Assembly: GCF_004801415.1 (NCBI RefSeq)
Contig: NZ_SSNX01000012.1
Span: forward strand, 1-64,000
Length of the DNA stretch: 64,000 nt
DNA from: Deinococcus sp. KSM4-11
GTDB taxonomy: Bacteria; Deinococcota; Deinococci; Deinococcales; Deinococcaceae
Reading direction: 5' to 3'
Of this stretch, positions 34,804-45,787 are shown piece by piece (position 1 is the first letter of the stretch; every line of letters starts with the position of its first letter). The position numbers and the translations under genes are program-made. Under the pieces are notes generated by a model. That model worked only from the letters and a program-made list of their open reading frames with translations. It had not been told where the DNA came from and made no database searches.

Positions 34804-34873
34804 TCGCGCTTTCCCAGGCTGCCTTGACCGTCCTGCCATCCGCCGGTGCGTCCACCTGGTCAGACTGCGGCAC

Positions 34874-35287
34874 ATGACGAAGCTCTCGGACATCATGACC
34901 ATGCAGCTCACGACCACCGACGCCGGAGCGACCCTCAAGGAAGTGGCCACGCTGATGGCCCAGGAGGACATCGGCAGCGTCCTGATCATGGACGGCGACG
35001 ACCTGCGCGGCATCATCACGGATCGGGACATCGTCGTGCGCGCCGTGGCCTTCGGGCACGACTTCGGCACGCCCGTGACCGACTACACGACGGAGGGCGT
35101 GTACAGCATGGACGCCGACACGGACGTGCAGGACGCCGCGCGCGAGATGGCGGGCCGTCAGATCAAGCGCCTGCCCGTCACGCGGGGCGGTAAGGTCGTG
35201 GGGATCGTGAGCCTCGCTGATCTGGCCAACCTGGAAGGCAGCACCGCCGACAAGACCGCGCTGGAAGGCATCAGCAAACCGACCTGA
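34874..35287 (+). CDS. Tandem CBS-domain protein
   Basis: A 137-residue protein made of two CBS domains only: the first is MTKLSDIMTMQLTTTDAGATLKEVA...GIITDRDIVVRAV, and the second starts at VYSMDADTDVQDAAREMAGR and ends GIVSLADLA. CBS pairs bind adenosine nucleotides and sense energy state. There is no catalytic domain, so it may regulate a partner protein. CAGACT lies seven bases before the ATG. It is followed by a strong terminator. Confidence 0.9.
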   Translation: MTKLSDIMTMQLTTTDAGATLKEVATLMAQEDIGSVLIMDGDDLRGIITDRDIVVRAVAFGHDFGTPVTDYTTEGVYSMDADTDVQDAAREMAGRQIKRLPVTRGGKVVGIVSLADLANLEGSTADKTALEGISKPT

Positions 35288-35297
35288 ACAGGATAGA

Positions 35298-35332
35298 AAA
35301 GACCGCCCTAGCGTAATGCTAGGGCGGTCTTT
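35298..35332. terminator. Bidirectional intrinsic terminator between CBS gene and dnaJ
   Basis: AAAGACCGCCCTAGC and GCTAGGGCGGTCTTT form a perfect 15-bp stem with loop GTAAT. A-tracts and T-tracts flank it on both strands, so it can stop the CBS transcript and the dnaK-grpE-dnaJ transcript. It is the cleanest intrinsic terminator of the window. Confidence 0.92.
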
Positions 35333-35345
35333 CGGATGCTCTTCG

Positions 35346-36269
35346 TCAGTGCGCCAGTTCCCGCAACTGCTGGTACAGCTCCTTTTCCCGGTCGCTGAGG
35401 GTTTTGGGCACCGTCACGTTCAGGCGCACGTACAGGTCGCCGCGCGAGCCGTCCTTCCTCGGCCAGCCCTGCCCGCGCAGCCGCATGCGCCGCCCGCCAC
35501 TGCTGCCCGCCGGGACGCTCAGGTGCCCCGCGCCGCCGCTGATGGTCTGCACCTTCACGTCCCCGCCCAGCGCCGCCACGGGCGCCGGCACGTCCACGCT
35601 GGTGGTCAGGTGGTCGCCGTCCAGCTCGAAGCGGGCGTCCTCCAGCACGCGGATGGTCAGCAGGACGTCCCCGCCGCCGGGTCCCTGCCCGGCCAGCCGC
35701 AGCCGCGCGCCGTCACGGGTGCCCGCCGGGACGCGCAGGCTGAGCCTCTTGCCGTCCACGTTGATGACCTCGTCACTGCCCGCGAAGGCTTCCTCCAGCG
35801 TGACCTGCAATTCGCCCTCCACGTTCTGCACGAACCGCCTCCCGCCGCCCAGCCCACCGCCGCCCAGCAGGTCTTCGAGGTTCACCTGCTGACCCGCCGG
35901 GTTCCGGAACCCACCGCCCGCGCCGCGCCCGCCCATGCCGAACAGGCCCTGGAAGAAGTCGCTGAACTGGCTGGGATCGAAGCCCGAGAAATCCCCGCCC
36001 TGGAAACCGCCGCCTGCGCCCGCGCCGCCACCGTACCCAGGGGGCACCTGCCCGGTATGTCCGAACTGGTCGTACACCTTGCGTTTTTCCGGATCGCTCA
36101 GCGCGGCGTAGGCCTCACCGATCTCCTTGAAGCGCTCGGCGGACTTCTCGTCTCCGGCGTTCTTGTCCGGGTGGTACTGCTTGGCCAGCTTACGGTACGC
36201 CGACTTGATATCCGCCTCGGACGCGCTGCGGGCCACGCCCAGGACGTCGTAGTAATCCTTGTAGGCCAT
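35346..36269 (-). CDS. dnaJ: DnaJ-type chaperone without zinc finger
   Basis: A 307-residue J-protein. The J domain holds HPD at residues 33-35. A Gly/Phe-rich region follows (about 75-130), then two C-terminal substrate-binding domains (from about 145). The four CxxCxGxG zinc repeats of classical DnaJ are absent, as in Thermus DnaJ and CbpA. It stimulates DnaK ATPase and delivers substrates. AAGGAGGA precedes the ATG. It is the last gene of the dnaK operon and ends at a strong terminator, so it is probably the DnaK partner despite its type B form. Confidence 0.93.
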   Translation of the reverse strand: MAYKDYYDVLGVARSASEADIKSAYRKLAKQYHPDKNAGDEKSAERFKEIGEAYAALSDPEKRKVYDQFGHTGQVPPGYGGGAGAGGGFQGGDFSGFDPSQFSDFFQGLFGMGGRGAGGGFRNPAGQQVNLEDLLGGGGLGGGRRFVQNVEGELQVTLEEAFAGSDEVINVDGKRLSLRVPAGTRDGARLRLAGQGPGGGDVLLTIRVLEDARFELDGDHLTTSVDVPAPVAALGGDVKVQTISGGAGHLSVPAGSSGGRRMRLRGQGWPRKDGSRGDLYVRLNVTVPKTLSDREKELYQQLRELAH

Positions 36270-36301
36270 GTGGTTCCTCCTTCCTGCGGGTCCGTCCGTG
36301 G

Positions 36302-37033
36302 TCAGGCGACAGGCGGGTGCAGCTTGTTCACGAACGCTCTGAGCCCGTATGCCTGCGCGATACCCAGCGCCGTGTTGCCGCGCGCGTCGGCCCGTGAAGG
36401 CTCGGCGCCGTGCGTCAACAGTAGGTCGAGCACGTCCGTGCGGGGCGCGCGGCGCTTGTCCCGGTAGGCCTGCCCTTCCACGTCCACCGTGTGCAGCAGC
36501 GGCAGCCAGAAGCGTGGGTCGTTCGCGTCCGCGCCCCGGCTCAGCACTTCGCGGATCAGGGCGGGCGGCGCGTCCCGGTCGATGGCGAGGTTCAGCAGCG
36601 GCAGCGGCGCGTGATCCGGCCAGAACGCCACGTCCTCGATCCTCTCCAGCAGCGGCAGCAGCACCTTGACCAGGGTGTCGCCGGTCGGTGGCAGGTGCCG
36701 CAGCGCCCACCCCAGCGCGCCATGCACGCGGTTCTGGCTCATGGTGCCCGAGCCGAGCATGCGGGCAAACTCCTCCAGCTCCCCATGCTTCAGCGCCAGC
36801 GTCAGCGGGTTGCCGTCCTCCCGCCGTGCGAGCCGCCGGTACTCCTCCTCGACCTGTTCCCGCGCCCACGGCGTCTTGCGCAGGAACTTGAGGCTGCTCG
36901 TTACGCTCGGATCACTCTGGAAGCAGCGCACGGGGATGCGGCGGGCCAGTTCCCCCCAGCCGTACTCGGCGTGCAATTTCTCCACGATGGAGTGGAGGGT
37001 CACACCGTGCAGAAGGTCGCGGCCCGCCGTCAT
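36302..37033 (-). CDS. VF530 DNA-binding domain fused to ankyrin repeats
   Basis: A 243-residue fusion. Residues about 6-70 match the VF530 (DUF2132) family: [46 protein letters not shown]. The remainder is an ankyrin-type solenoid ([67 protein letters not shown]). VF530 proteins bind DNA, normally as small single domains. It lies between grpE and dnaJ, four bases after the grpE stop, so it is made with the chaperones. In Thermus the small assembly factor DafA is in this operon; this protein is not related by eye. Its role is unknown. Confidence 0.82.
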   Translation of the reverse strand: MTAGRDLLHGVTLHSIVEKLHAEYGWGELARRIPVRCFQSDPSVTSSLKFLRKTPWAREQVEEEYRRLARREDGNPLTLALKHGELEEFARMLGSGTMSQNRVHGALGWALRHLPPTGDTLVKVLLPLLERIEDVAFWPDHAPLPLLNLAIDRDAPPALIREVLSRGADANDPRFWLPLLHTVDVEGQAYRDKRRAPRTDVLDLLLTHGAEPSRADARGNTALGIAQAYGLRAFVNKLHPPVA

Positions 37034-37037
37034 GGCC

Positions 37038-37673
37038 TCAGCCCTTCTTGCTCACGACCACGCGGGCCGGGCGCACCAGGCGGTCTCCCATGCGGAAGCC
37101 CAGCTGGTACACCTGCACGATCACGTCGTCCTCGTCGCCCGGTACGGCCTGCAACGCCTCGTGCCACTGCGGGTCGAAGTGCTCGCCCACCTTCCCGGTC
37201 GCCTCCAGGCCCAGGCCGGAGAACACGCCCAGCACCTTGCCCTGCACGGCCTGCATGCCCGGCACCAGCTTCGCTGGGTCGTCGCTGACCATGCTCAGGG
37301 CGCGGTCGATGTCGTCGTACACCGGCATCAGCGCCTCGGCAGCCTTGCTGATGCCCTGACCCTGCGCGGACGCCACGTCCTGCTGCGTGCGCGTGCGGTA
37401 ACTCTCGAAGTCGGTGGCCAGCCGGCTCAGTCTCAGGCGCAGGTCGTTGTTCTCCTGCTCCAGCTCGTCGGCCTTCTGGAGCTTCGCCATCATCTCCTGC
37501 ACCTGCCCGAACATGTTCTCGTCCATGCCGGGGAAGGCCGTGTCCACGTCCTCCTCCAGGTTGTCCGTCTCGGTGTCCGGCACGTCCAGGGTCTGCGCCT
37601 CGGCGTCGATGGTCTTCAGGTCGGTGTCGGTGGGGTCGGTGGGCACCCCGTGTTTGGTGTGGTCATCAGTCAT
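37038..37673 (-). CDS. grpE: GrpE nucleotide exchange factor
   Basis: A 211-residue homodimeric exchange factor for DnaK. An acidic N-terminus is followed by a long coiled coil (about 60-110, [32 protein letters not shown]), then the beta domain with the conserved [16 protein letters not shown] and [17 protein letters not shown]. The ATG at 37673 has GAGGT upstream; another ATG at 37697 would add eight residues. It lies 126 bases after dnaK with a hairpin between. Confidence 0.95.
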   Translation of the reverse strand: MTDDHTKHGVPTDPTDTDLKTIDAEAQTLDVPDTETDNLEEDVDTAFPGMDENMFGQVQEMMAKLQKADELEQENNDLRLRLSRLATDFESYRTRTQQDVASAQGQGISKAAEALMPVYDDIDRALSMVSDDPAKLVPGMQAVQGKVLGVFSGLGLEATGKVGEHFDPQWHEALQAVPGDEDDVIVQVYQLGFRMGDRLVRPARVVVSKKG

Positions 37674-37733
37674 GGGTTTACCTCGGCGTCGGAACATTGC
37701 GCTCAGCATAGGCGGCGGGCGGCGTTCCCGGCA

Positions 37734-37769
37734 GAAAACGGGAGAGGGGGCGCGCGGCCGTCCTCTCCC
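37734..37769 (-). terminator. Attenuator-like hairpin between dnaK and grpE
   Basis: GGGAGAGG (37740-37747) pairs with CCTCTCCC (37762-37769). On the minus strand the stem is followed by GTTTTC. As grpE has no obvious own promoter, partial termination here would make more DnaK than GrpE. Confidence 0.7.
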
Positions 37770-37799
37770 TGGGAATGTCACTGGCTGGTGTGGAGGACG

Positions 37800-39680
<1,881 letters not shown>

Positions 39681-39742
39681 GGGTTGACTCCTTACAGGGT
39701 AAGATTCTGCCGCCTTTCGGGCAGCAGTTCTGAACTCCGCAC

Positions 39743-39799
39743 ATCATAGGGCTACAGTTCTTGGGAGTCAATAGACTTGAGTGCATTACGCTCAAGTCT
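39743..39799 (-). promoter_or_regulatory. dnaK promoter with HspR (HAIR) operator
   Basis: On the minus strand TTGACT (39771-39766), a 17-base spacer and TATGAT (39748-39743) make a near-consensus sigma-70 promoter, with a leader of about 55 bases to dnaK. Directly upstream is the dyad AGACTTGAG (39773-39781) and CTCAAGTCT (39791-39799). It contains CTTGAGT-N7-GCTCAAG, the HspR-associated inverted repeat (consensus CTTGAGT-N7-ACTCAAG). Contact with the -35 box fits repression by HspR, shown in D. radiodurans to repress heat-shock genes. Confidence 0.92.
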
Positions 39800-39864
39800 G
39801 GCGCAAGGGTCAACGGACGGTGAATCCCCGAGAAAGCTTGGACGTTCTGGCGGCTCGCGGCCGT

Positions 39865-41340
39865 TCAGTCGGACAGCGCCGCCGCCAGCGCCCGCAGGTT
39901 CGCCGGCCGGAACCCGTGCGTAACCACGGCCGGGAGCGGCACGGCCTGCACCGCGTCCGGCGACCACAGCGCCACATGCAGGGCCTGGCGGGCCTCCAGC
40001 GCCAGCGCTTCGGCCAGGGTTCGCGTGCTCTGGGGCACCCCCCAGCGGCCCGTCGTCGCCAGGAGAACCGGGACATCCGGGTGTGCGTTCAATGCGGTCT
40101 GAGCCACTGCCAGGTCATCCGACGCTGCGAAGGCGAGTCTGGGAAACACCTCGCGCAGGGCCTCGGCCAGCGCCTCGCCGCTCAGACTATTGCCATATGG
40201 GCCGCCCACGTCCGGCTGCGCGGGAGCCAGCAGCAGGACAGGCCGGGTGGGGTCGAGGTGAACGCGCCCGCCGTGCCACGTGAGCATCCGCTGCGCCCAC
40301 TGGTCAATGGCCTGTCCATCGTCGGTTCTCTGTCCAGCCGTGTATGGACGCGGCGTGCCGGGGAACCGGGCCAGCGCCCGATCGAGCCTCGCGGCGGCCT
40401 CGGCCACGCGCGATTCCGTCAGTGTGCCGTTCCGCAATGCCTCGTGCAGCGCCCGCGCGTGGACGTCGTGCAAGTTGGCGTCCCCGTGCCCGCACACCAG
40501 CACGGCGTCCGCCCCGGCGATCAGGGCGAGGCCCGCGCCCTGGCCGTCGGGGTAGCGGTCGGCCACGGCCTTCATGTCCATGGCGTCGGTCACGATCACG
40601 CCGTCGAACCCCCACTCCCGGCGCAACAGCCCCGTCAGCAGGGCGGGGGAGAGGGTCGCGGGACGGTCGGCGTCCAGCGCCGGGTACAGGATGTGCGCGG
40701 TCATGATGCTGCCCAGCCCGGCCTGCACGGCCGCGCGGAACGGCACCCACTCGACGGCCTCCAGCGCCGCGCGGGACTTGTCCACGACCGGCAGCGCCAG
40801 GTGGCTGTCCACGCGCGTATCCCCGTGGCCGGGGAAGTGCTTCACGGCGCTCAGCACGCCCGAGTCCTCGCTGCCGCGTGCCCACGCGACGCCCAGGGCC
40901 GCCACGCGCGCCGGATCGGCGCCGAACGACCGCTCCCCGATGACCGGGTTCAGCGGATCGACGTTCACGTCCACGCTGGGGGCGTAATTCCAGTTGATCC
41001 CCAGCTCCAGCAGGCCGCGCGCCGCGATCTGCCCGGCCCGGTACGCCGCCTCCGGGTCGTCGAGTACCCCCAGGCCCTGCGGCGTGGGGGGCTGCGGCAC
41101 GTCCAGCCGCCGCAACACCGCGCCGCCCTCCTGATCCGTGGCGATCAGCACATCCCGGCCCAGGGCGTCGCGGAGGTCCGCCACGAGGCGCGCGGTGCGC
41201 TCCGGGGTGGTGATGTTGCGCGCGAACAGACACACGCCGCCCACCGGATGGTTCCGCAGCCAGCGGGCCTCGGTGGGGGACAGGTCAGGCCCGGCGAGGT
41301 CGATGATCAGGGTGCGTTCCGGTTTCATGTCCGGCATCAT
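39865..41340 (-). CDS. nagZ: Beta-N-acetylglucosaminidase NagZ-like (GH3)
   Basis: A 491-residue GH3 enzyme. KHFPGHGDTRVDSHLALP is the NagZ catalytic/His-Asp loop, and TDAMDMKAVAD holds the nucleophile Asp. The GH3 barrel covers about 1-345, and a C-terminal domain of about 140 residues (two-domain type, as in Bacillus NagZ) follows. It removes GlcNAc from muropeptides or chitobiose. There is no signal peptide, so it acts inside after uptake. The ATG overlaps the SIS gene stop by 4 bp. It ends the amino-sugar operon. Confidence 0.9.
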   Translation of the reverse strand: MMPDMKPERTLIIDLAGPDLSPTEARWLRNHPVGGVCLFARNITTPERTARLVADLRDALGRDVLIATDQEGGAVLRRLDVPQPPTPQGLGVLDDPEAAYRAGQIAARGLLELGINWNYAPSVDVNVDPLNPVIGERSFGADPARVAALGVAWARGSEDSGVLSAVKHFPGHGDTRVDSHLALPVVDKSRAALEAVEWVPFRAAVQAGLGSIMTAHILYPALDADRPATLSPALLTGLLRREWGFDGVIVTDAMDMKAVADRYPDGQGAGLALIAGADAVLVCGHGDANLHDVHARALHEALRNGTLTESRVAEAAARLDRALARFPGTPRPYTAGQRTDDGQAIDQWAQRMLTWHGGRVHLDPTRPVLLLAPAQPDVGGPYGNSLSGEALAEALREVFPRLAFAASDDLAVAQTALNAHPDVPVLLATTGRWGVPQSTRTLAEALALEARQALHVALWSPDAVQAVPLPAVVTHGFRPANLRALAAALSD

Positions 41341-42371
41341 CGCGTCCTCGTGACCTTCGACAATCTGGGCGGCGCATCCGGATTCTGGCCGCGTGCAGTG
41401 GCCGCGTGGGCGATCAGCAACTGGGCAGCCAGCGCCGAGGTCGCCGGGTCGGTCAGCGCGTGTCCGGTGGGCGGCGTGGGCACCACGGCATCCATGCCGT
41501 GCAGGGGCGCGCCGATGGACAGCACCTGGGCCCCGTACCCGTGCAGGTCTTCGTACGTCGCGGCGGTCAGGGGAGCGGTGGCGTCGCGCGCCTGGAAGCA
41601 CACGGCCAGGGTGCCCGGCTCGGCCAGCCGCGCGGGGCCATGGGCGAACTCGGCCGTCGAGAACGCGAGCGCGCCCACACCCGCCGTCTCCTGCAGTTTC
41701 AGGGCCGCCTCGGCGGCCACGCCCCCGTGCAGGCCACGCCCCAGCACCAGCGGGCGGTCGTTCGCGGCCAGGGTCAGGGCCGCCGACCTCGCCAGCGCTT
41801 CGCCGTGGATGACCTCACGCAGGGCGTCCGGCAGGCGGGCCAAGGCACCGGCCAGCGCGGAGTCCGGGCGCAGGGCGTGCAGCAGCCGCGCCCCCAGCGT
41901 CAGGGCCGCCAGGTAGGACTTCGTGGCGGCCACGGCGCGTTCCTCGCCGGCGTGCAGGGGCAGCGCCAGATCGGCCACGCGCGCCAGGGGGCTGCCTTCC
42001 ACGTTCACCAGGGCGACCGTCAGCGCTCCACCCTGGCGCGCCCGCCGCAGGCTCTCCACCAGATCCGGACTGCCGCCCGACTGGCTTACCGCGAGCACCA
42101 GCGCGCCCCGGTACTCCACGTCCGCGCCGTATACGCCCGCCACACTGGGGGCGGCGCTCACCACGGGCAGGCGCAAGTGCGTCTCCAGGCCGTAACGCAG
42201 GGTGGTCGCCGCGTGATCTGAGGAGCCGCGCGCCAGCGTGACCACGAAGGATGGCGCGAAGGCCAGGATGGCCCGCGCGACGTCCTCGACCTGCGAGCGG
42301 TCGGCCGCCTGCCGTTCCACGACCTCGGGAGCTTCCCGCGCTTCCACCAGCATCAGCGGTTCCGCGTTCAC
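41337..42371 (-). CDS. SIS-domain aminosugar isomerase/deaminase-like protein
   Basis: A 344-residue protein with two SIS domains like the C-terminal half of GlmS. Sugar-phosphate motifs are TLARGSSDHAA and LAVSQSGGSPDLVESL in the first, and LVLGRGLHGGVAAEAALKLQETAG with AEFAHGPA in the second. There is no glutaminase domain. Such proteins (AgaS/NagB-II type) deaminate or isomerise glucosamine-6-phosphate. The GTG start overlaps the permease stop by 4 bp (GTGA). It fits catabolism of the imported amino sugar after phosphorylation. Confidence 0.88.
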   Translation of the reverse strand: MNAEPLMLVEAREAPEVVERQAADRSQVEDVARAILAFAPSFVVTLARGSSDHAATTLRYGLETHLRLPVVSAAPSVAGVYGADVEYRGALVLAVSQSGGSPDLVESLRRARQGGALTVALVNVEGSPLARVADLALPLHAGEERAVAATKSYLAALTLGARLLHALRPDSALAGALARLPDALREVIHGEALARSAALTLAANDRPLVLGRGLHGGVAAEAALKLQETAGVGALAFSTAEFAHGPARLAEPGTLAVCFQARDATAPLTAATYEDLHGYGAQVLSIGAPLHGMDAVVPTPPTGHALTDPATSALAAQLLIAHAATARGQNPDAPPRLSKVTRTR

Positions 42372-43249
42372 TTCACCGCTCCTTCCAGGCCGCGCAGGAA
42401 CAGCCGCTGCGCCAGCAGGAACACGATCAGTACCGGCAGCATCATGAACAACGACCCGGCGGCGATGTTGAAGGGATCGTAGTTGAACTGCCCCTTGAGC
42501 TTCAGCACGGCCACGCTCAGCGGGACTTTCTCCGGCGCGCCCGACAGCACGACCATGGGCCAGAAGTACGCGTTCCAGGTGGTGACCAGCGTGAAGATCC
42601 CCAGCGCCGCGAGGCTCGGGCGGGTCAGGGGCAGCATGATGCGCGTCAGGATCAGCAGCTCGCTGGCTCCGTCCAGCCGGGCGGCTTCCAGCAGCGCCGA
42701 GGGGATCGACAGGAACGCCTGCCGCATCAGGAAGATCCCGAAGGCCCCGGCGATCGTCGGGATGACCACGCCCAGGTGCGTGCCGAGCAGGTGCAGGTTC
42801 TTCAGCGTCAGCGTGTTCACGATGAAGTTGGTTTCGCTGGGCAGCACCAGGGTCGCCACGATGGCCGAGAAGATCAGGTTGCGGCCTGGAAAGCGGAAAC
42901 GGGCCAGCGGGTATGCCGCGAGCGCCGACACGACCAGCGTCCCGATCACCGTCATGACCGTGATGGACACCGAGTTCCACAGGTACGCGCCCAGGTGGAA
43001 TGTGTTGAACACGTCCACGAAGTTGTGCAGCGTGATCCGGCGAGGAAAGAGGCTCTGCGGGAAGGCGTAGATGGACACGCCCGCCGTCTTGTCCGTCAGG
43101 GCGATCGCCAGCGTCCACACGAACGGGAAGATGGCGAAGATCAGGATGGCGATCAGCAGCAAGTAGCGCAGGGCCAGCCGCAGGGGCCGCCGCCAGCTCA
43201 CGCGGGAGCGCGTCCGGACGGCTGTGCCCGTCGTCGTGGCGGCGCTCAC
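42368..43249 (-). CDS. Sugar ABC transporter permease, MalG type
   Basis: A 293-residue permease with six membrane helices. EAARLDGASELLILTRIMLPLTRPSLAA is the EAA loop contacting the ATPase (about residues 198-225). The GTG start (VSAATTT) overlaps the upstream permease stop by 4 bp. No ATPase gene is in the cluster, so a shared MsmK/UgpC-type ATPase from elsewhere must power it. Confidence 0.92.
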   Translation of the reverse strand: MSAATTTGTAVRTRSRVSWRRPLRLALRYLLLIAILIFAIFPFVWTLAIALTDKTAGVSIYAFPQSLFPRRITLHNFVDVFNTFHLGAYLWNSVSITVMTVIGTLVVSALAAYPLARFRFPGRNLIFSAIVATLVLPSETNFIVNTLTLKNLHLLGTHLGVVIPTIAGAFGIFLMRQAFLSIPSALLEAARLDGASELLILTRIMLPLTRPSLAALGIFTLVTTWNAYFWPMVVLSGAPEKVPLSVAVLKLKGQFNYDPFNIAAGSLFMMLPVLIVFLLAQRLFLRGLEGAVK

Positions 43250-44154
43250 GAGCCCTCCGCCGCGTCGTCCGTGCGGAACAGCCGGAAGTTCACGGCCGAG
43301 ATCAGCAGCGCCACCACCGCGATCACCAGGCCAGCCGCGCTCGCCAGTCCGTAGTTGAAGTCGAAGCCCTGGAAGGCCTTGGCGTACACGTACATCAGCG
43401 CCGTGTAGGTGCTGTTCAGCGGCCCGCCGTTGGTGAGCACCAGCACCTCCTCCAGCACCCGCAGCGCGGCGATGGTCGAGAGCAGCGTGCACAGCAGGAT
43501 GGTCGGGCGCATCAGCGGCACGGTCACTCGCCAGAACCGCTGCCAGGGCGAGGCGCCGTCCAACACGGCCGCCTCCTCCAGCTCCTGCGGGATGGTCTGG
43601 AGGCCCGCCAGGTACAGCACCATGTAGTAGCCGAAACCGCGCCAGAACGTCACCAACATCACCGCGAAGAACGCCCACGTCTCGGAGTTCAGCCACCCGA
43701 TGGCCTTCTGCGGCGTGGTCAGGTGCAGCGACGTCAGCACCCAGTTCAGAACGCCCTCGCGGTTGAACACCCACTCGAACATGACCGCCGCCAGCGACAC
43801 CGACGTCACCACCGGCACGTAGTACGCCGCGCGGAACCACGTCATGCCCGGCAGTTCCTTGTTCACCAGCACGGCCACGGCCAGCGACGCGAGTTGCAGC
43901 ACCGGCACCACCAGCAGGTAGCGCACCGAGTTCCAGATGGCCGTGTGGAACAACGGATCGCCCGCCAGCGTGCGGAAGTTGTCCAGCCCCGTGAACTTCG
44001 GCCCCAGCCCCTGCGCGAAGCGCGCGCCGGTGTACTCCGTGAAGCCCAGGTACGCGCCGTACACCAGCGGATAGAACGTGAACACCGCCAGCAGGATCAG
44101 CGCCGGGGCCAGGAAGGTGTACGACATCAGCGTCTGACGCCAGGGAATACGCAT
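43246..44154 (-). CDS. Sugar ABC transporter permease, MalF type
   Basis: A 302-residue permease with six membrane helices. EEAAVLDGASPWQRFWRVTVPLMRPTI is the EAA loop, and the start YTFLAPALILLAVFTFYP is typical of CUT1 permeases. AAGGAG precedes the ATG. It follows the binding-protein gene after a 239-base gap that holds a hairpin, and starts the overlapping block of four genes. Confidence 0.93.
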   Translation of the reverse strand: MRIPWRQTLMSYTFLAPALILLAVFTFYPLVYGAYLGFTEYTGARFAQGLGPKFTGLDNFRTLAGDPLFHTAIWNSVRYLLVVPVLQLASLAVAVLVNKELPGMTWFRAAYYVPVVTSVSLAAVMFEWVFNREGVLNWVLTSLHLTTPQKAIGWLNSETWAFFAVMLVTFWRGFGYYMVLYLAGLQTIPQELEEAAVLDGASPWQRFWRVTVPLMRPTILLCTLLSTIAALRVLEEVLVLTNGGPLNSTYTALMYVYAKAFQGFDFNYGLASAAGLVIAVVALLISAVNFRLFRTDDAAEGS

Positions 44155-44264
44155 GGTGGGAAACTCCTTAGGGCGAACGGGGGCGGTGGTGTGCCAGGAT
44201 TCGCTCCCGAATGCGGGAAGCCCGGCGCGGCGGAAGTCAAATGCGCTTCTCGTGTTGTGTGAGA

Positions 44265-44291
44265 AGGCCCGCCCAGGCTTCAGGCGGGCCT
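44265..44291 (-). terminator. Intra-operon hairpin after the sugar-binding protein gene
   Basis: AGGCCCGCC and GGCGGGCCT form a perfect 9-bp stem in the gap between the binding-protein stop (44394) and the permease start (44154). CTTCTC follows on the minus strand. Partial termination or stabilisation would keep the binding protein in excess over the permeases. The remaining gap shows no gene. Confidence 0.65.
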
Positions 44292-44393
44292 CCGGATGCT
44301 GTCGGGCTGGGCAGCGGCGCTCCGTTCCGGGCAAGGGGGACAGCGCCCCTTCCCCTGCACTCCGGCCGCTGCCTGCGGCGGTGCGTGCCGCCC

Positions 44394-45647
44394 TTACTTC
44401 TTCATGTTCGCGTTCCAGTAGGTGACCGAGTCGGTCAGGGCCTGCTGGGGGGTCTTCTTGCCGAGCAGCGCGGCCTCGATGTTGTCGTTGAAGTTCTTGT
44501 ACAGGTCGTCGCTGTTGCCCGGCGCCTTGTAGCCGGGGTTGATGTAACGGCCCGACGCACCCACCAGGGCGGTGGCCTTGGCGACGGGATCGGAGCTGGT
44601 GGTCTTGAACTGCGTGCTGCTCTGCGCGCCCACTGTGGTGGGCACGACCGGCACGACCTTGGCGAAGGCAAGCTGGTTGGCGTTGTTCGTGAAGTACGCG
44701 GCGAGCTTGGCGGCGGCGGCCGGGTTCTTGCTGGCGGTGGGCACGACCAGGGCCATGCTGCCGCCCGTCTGCACGTTCGCCTTGCCCAGAGGCGCGCCGG
44801 TCACGACGGTGCTGGCGTACAGGTTGGGGTTGGTGTCTTTGATGCGCGTCAGGGCCTGCGGGCCGCCGATGATCATGGCCACGCGGTTCTGCGCGTACAG
44901 TTCGGTGGCGAGCTGGAAGGCCTCGCGGCGCACGGCGTCCTCGGGCACGTACCCGCCCTTGTACAGGTCGACGAACTGCCCCAGCAGCGCGGCGTGGGCG
45001 GGGCTGTCGAAGGCGGCCTTGCCGTCGGCGGCGTAGATGGGCAGGCCCTCGGCGTAGAAGTAGCCCAGGAACGACGCGGTGTTCGGGTCTTTCAGGGCGG
45101 GCACCCAGGCGTACGCGCCGGTCTTGTCCTTCACGATCTTCGCGTCGGCGATCAGTTCACTGGTGGTGCGGGGCGCGCGGGTCAGGCCCGCCTTCTTGAA
45201 CAGGTCCGGGTTGTACAGCAGCACGCCCTCGTTCAGCCAGCCGTACCACGGGTACGCGTAGACCTTGCCGCCGGACGTGAAGTTCGCGAGGCTCTGCGGG
45301 TAGAAGGTCGCCTTCAGGGTGGCGGCGCTGGTCAGGTCGCTCGCGGCGCGCAGGAAGCCGTTCTGCGCAGCCTTCTGCGTCTCGTCGATGTTCAGGTTCA
45401 CCACGTCGGGCGCGTTGCCCAGGTTCACGCTGCTGATGAAGTCCTGCACCATCGAGTCCTGCTTGTCGGCCCAGTTGACCTTGATGTCCGGGTTGGCCTT
45501 CTCGAACGCGGCGATGGTGTCCTTGATGTAGCCGTCGAACTTGGGGCTGAGGTACCACGTCCAGAAGGTCACGGTGGTCTGGGCCTGCGCGGAGGTCACG
45601 GCGGAGAGGCCGAGGGCGAGGGTCAGGGCAGTCAGGGTACGTTTCAT
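44394..45647 (-). CDS. Sugar ABC transporter substrate-binding protein (CUT1)
   Basis: A 417-residue binding protein (SBP_bac_1). The signal peptide is MKRTLTALTLALGLSAVTSAQA with cleavage before QTT and no lipobox. TVTFWTWY and AAFEKANPDIKVNWA are the family N-terminal strands, and AYPWYGWLNEGVLLYNPDLF is the hinge region. AAGGAGGAA precedes the ATG. It lies 140 bases after the RpiR regulator on the same strand and no clear promoter is seen in between, so it may be read from the rpiR promoter. The neighbours suggest GlcNAc- or MurNAc-type ligands. Confidence 0.92.
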   Translation of the reverse strand: MKRTLTALTLALGLSAVTSAQAQTTVTFWTWYLSPKFDGYIKDTIAAFEKANPDIKVNWADKQDSMVQDFISSVNLGNAPDVVNLNIDETQKAAQNGFLRAASDLTSAATLKATFYPQSLANFTSGGKVYAYPWYGWLNEGVLLYNPDLFKKAGLTRAPRTTSELIADAKIVKDKTGAYAWVPALKDPNTASFLGYFYAEGLPIYAADGKAAFDSPAHAALLGQFVDLYKGGYVPEDAVRREAFQLATELYAQNRVAMIIGGPQALTRIKDTNPNLYASTVVTGAPLGKANVQTGGSMALVVPTASKNPAAAAKLAAYFTNNANQLAFAKVVPVVPTTVGAQSSTQFKTTSSDPVAKATALVGASGRYINPGYKAPGNSDDLYKNFNDNIEAALLGKKTPQQALTDSVTYWNANMKK

Positions 45648-45787
45648 GGAGTTCCTCCTTGAGGACGGGGCGGGCGGCTGGAAGCGGGCGGACGTGGATT
45701 GCGGGCGGGCCGGTGGGGCCAGTGAAGAACGGGGGTACAGCGGCGTGGCCAGAGGCGCAGAGGGTGGAGGCATTCCCCGCACCGCCC

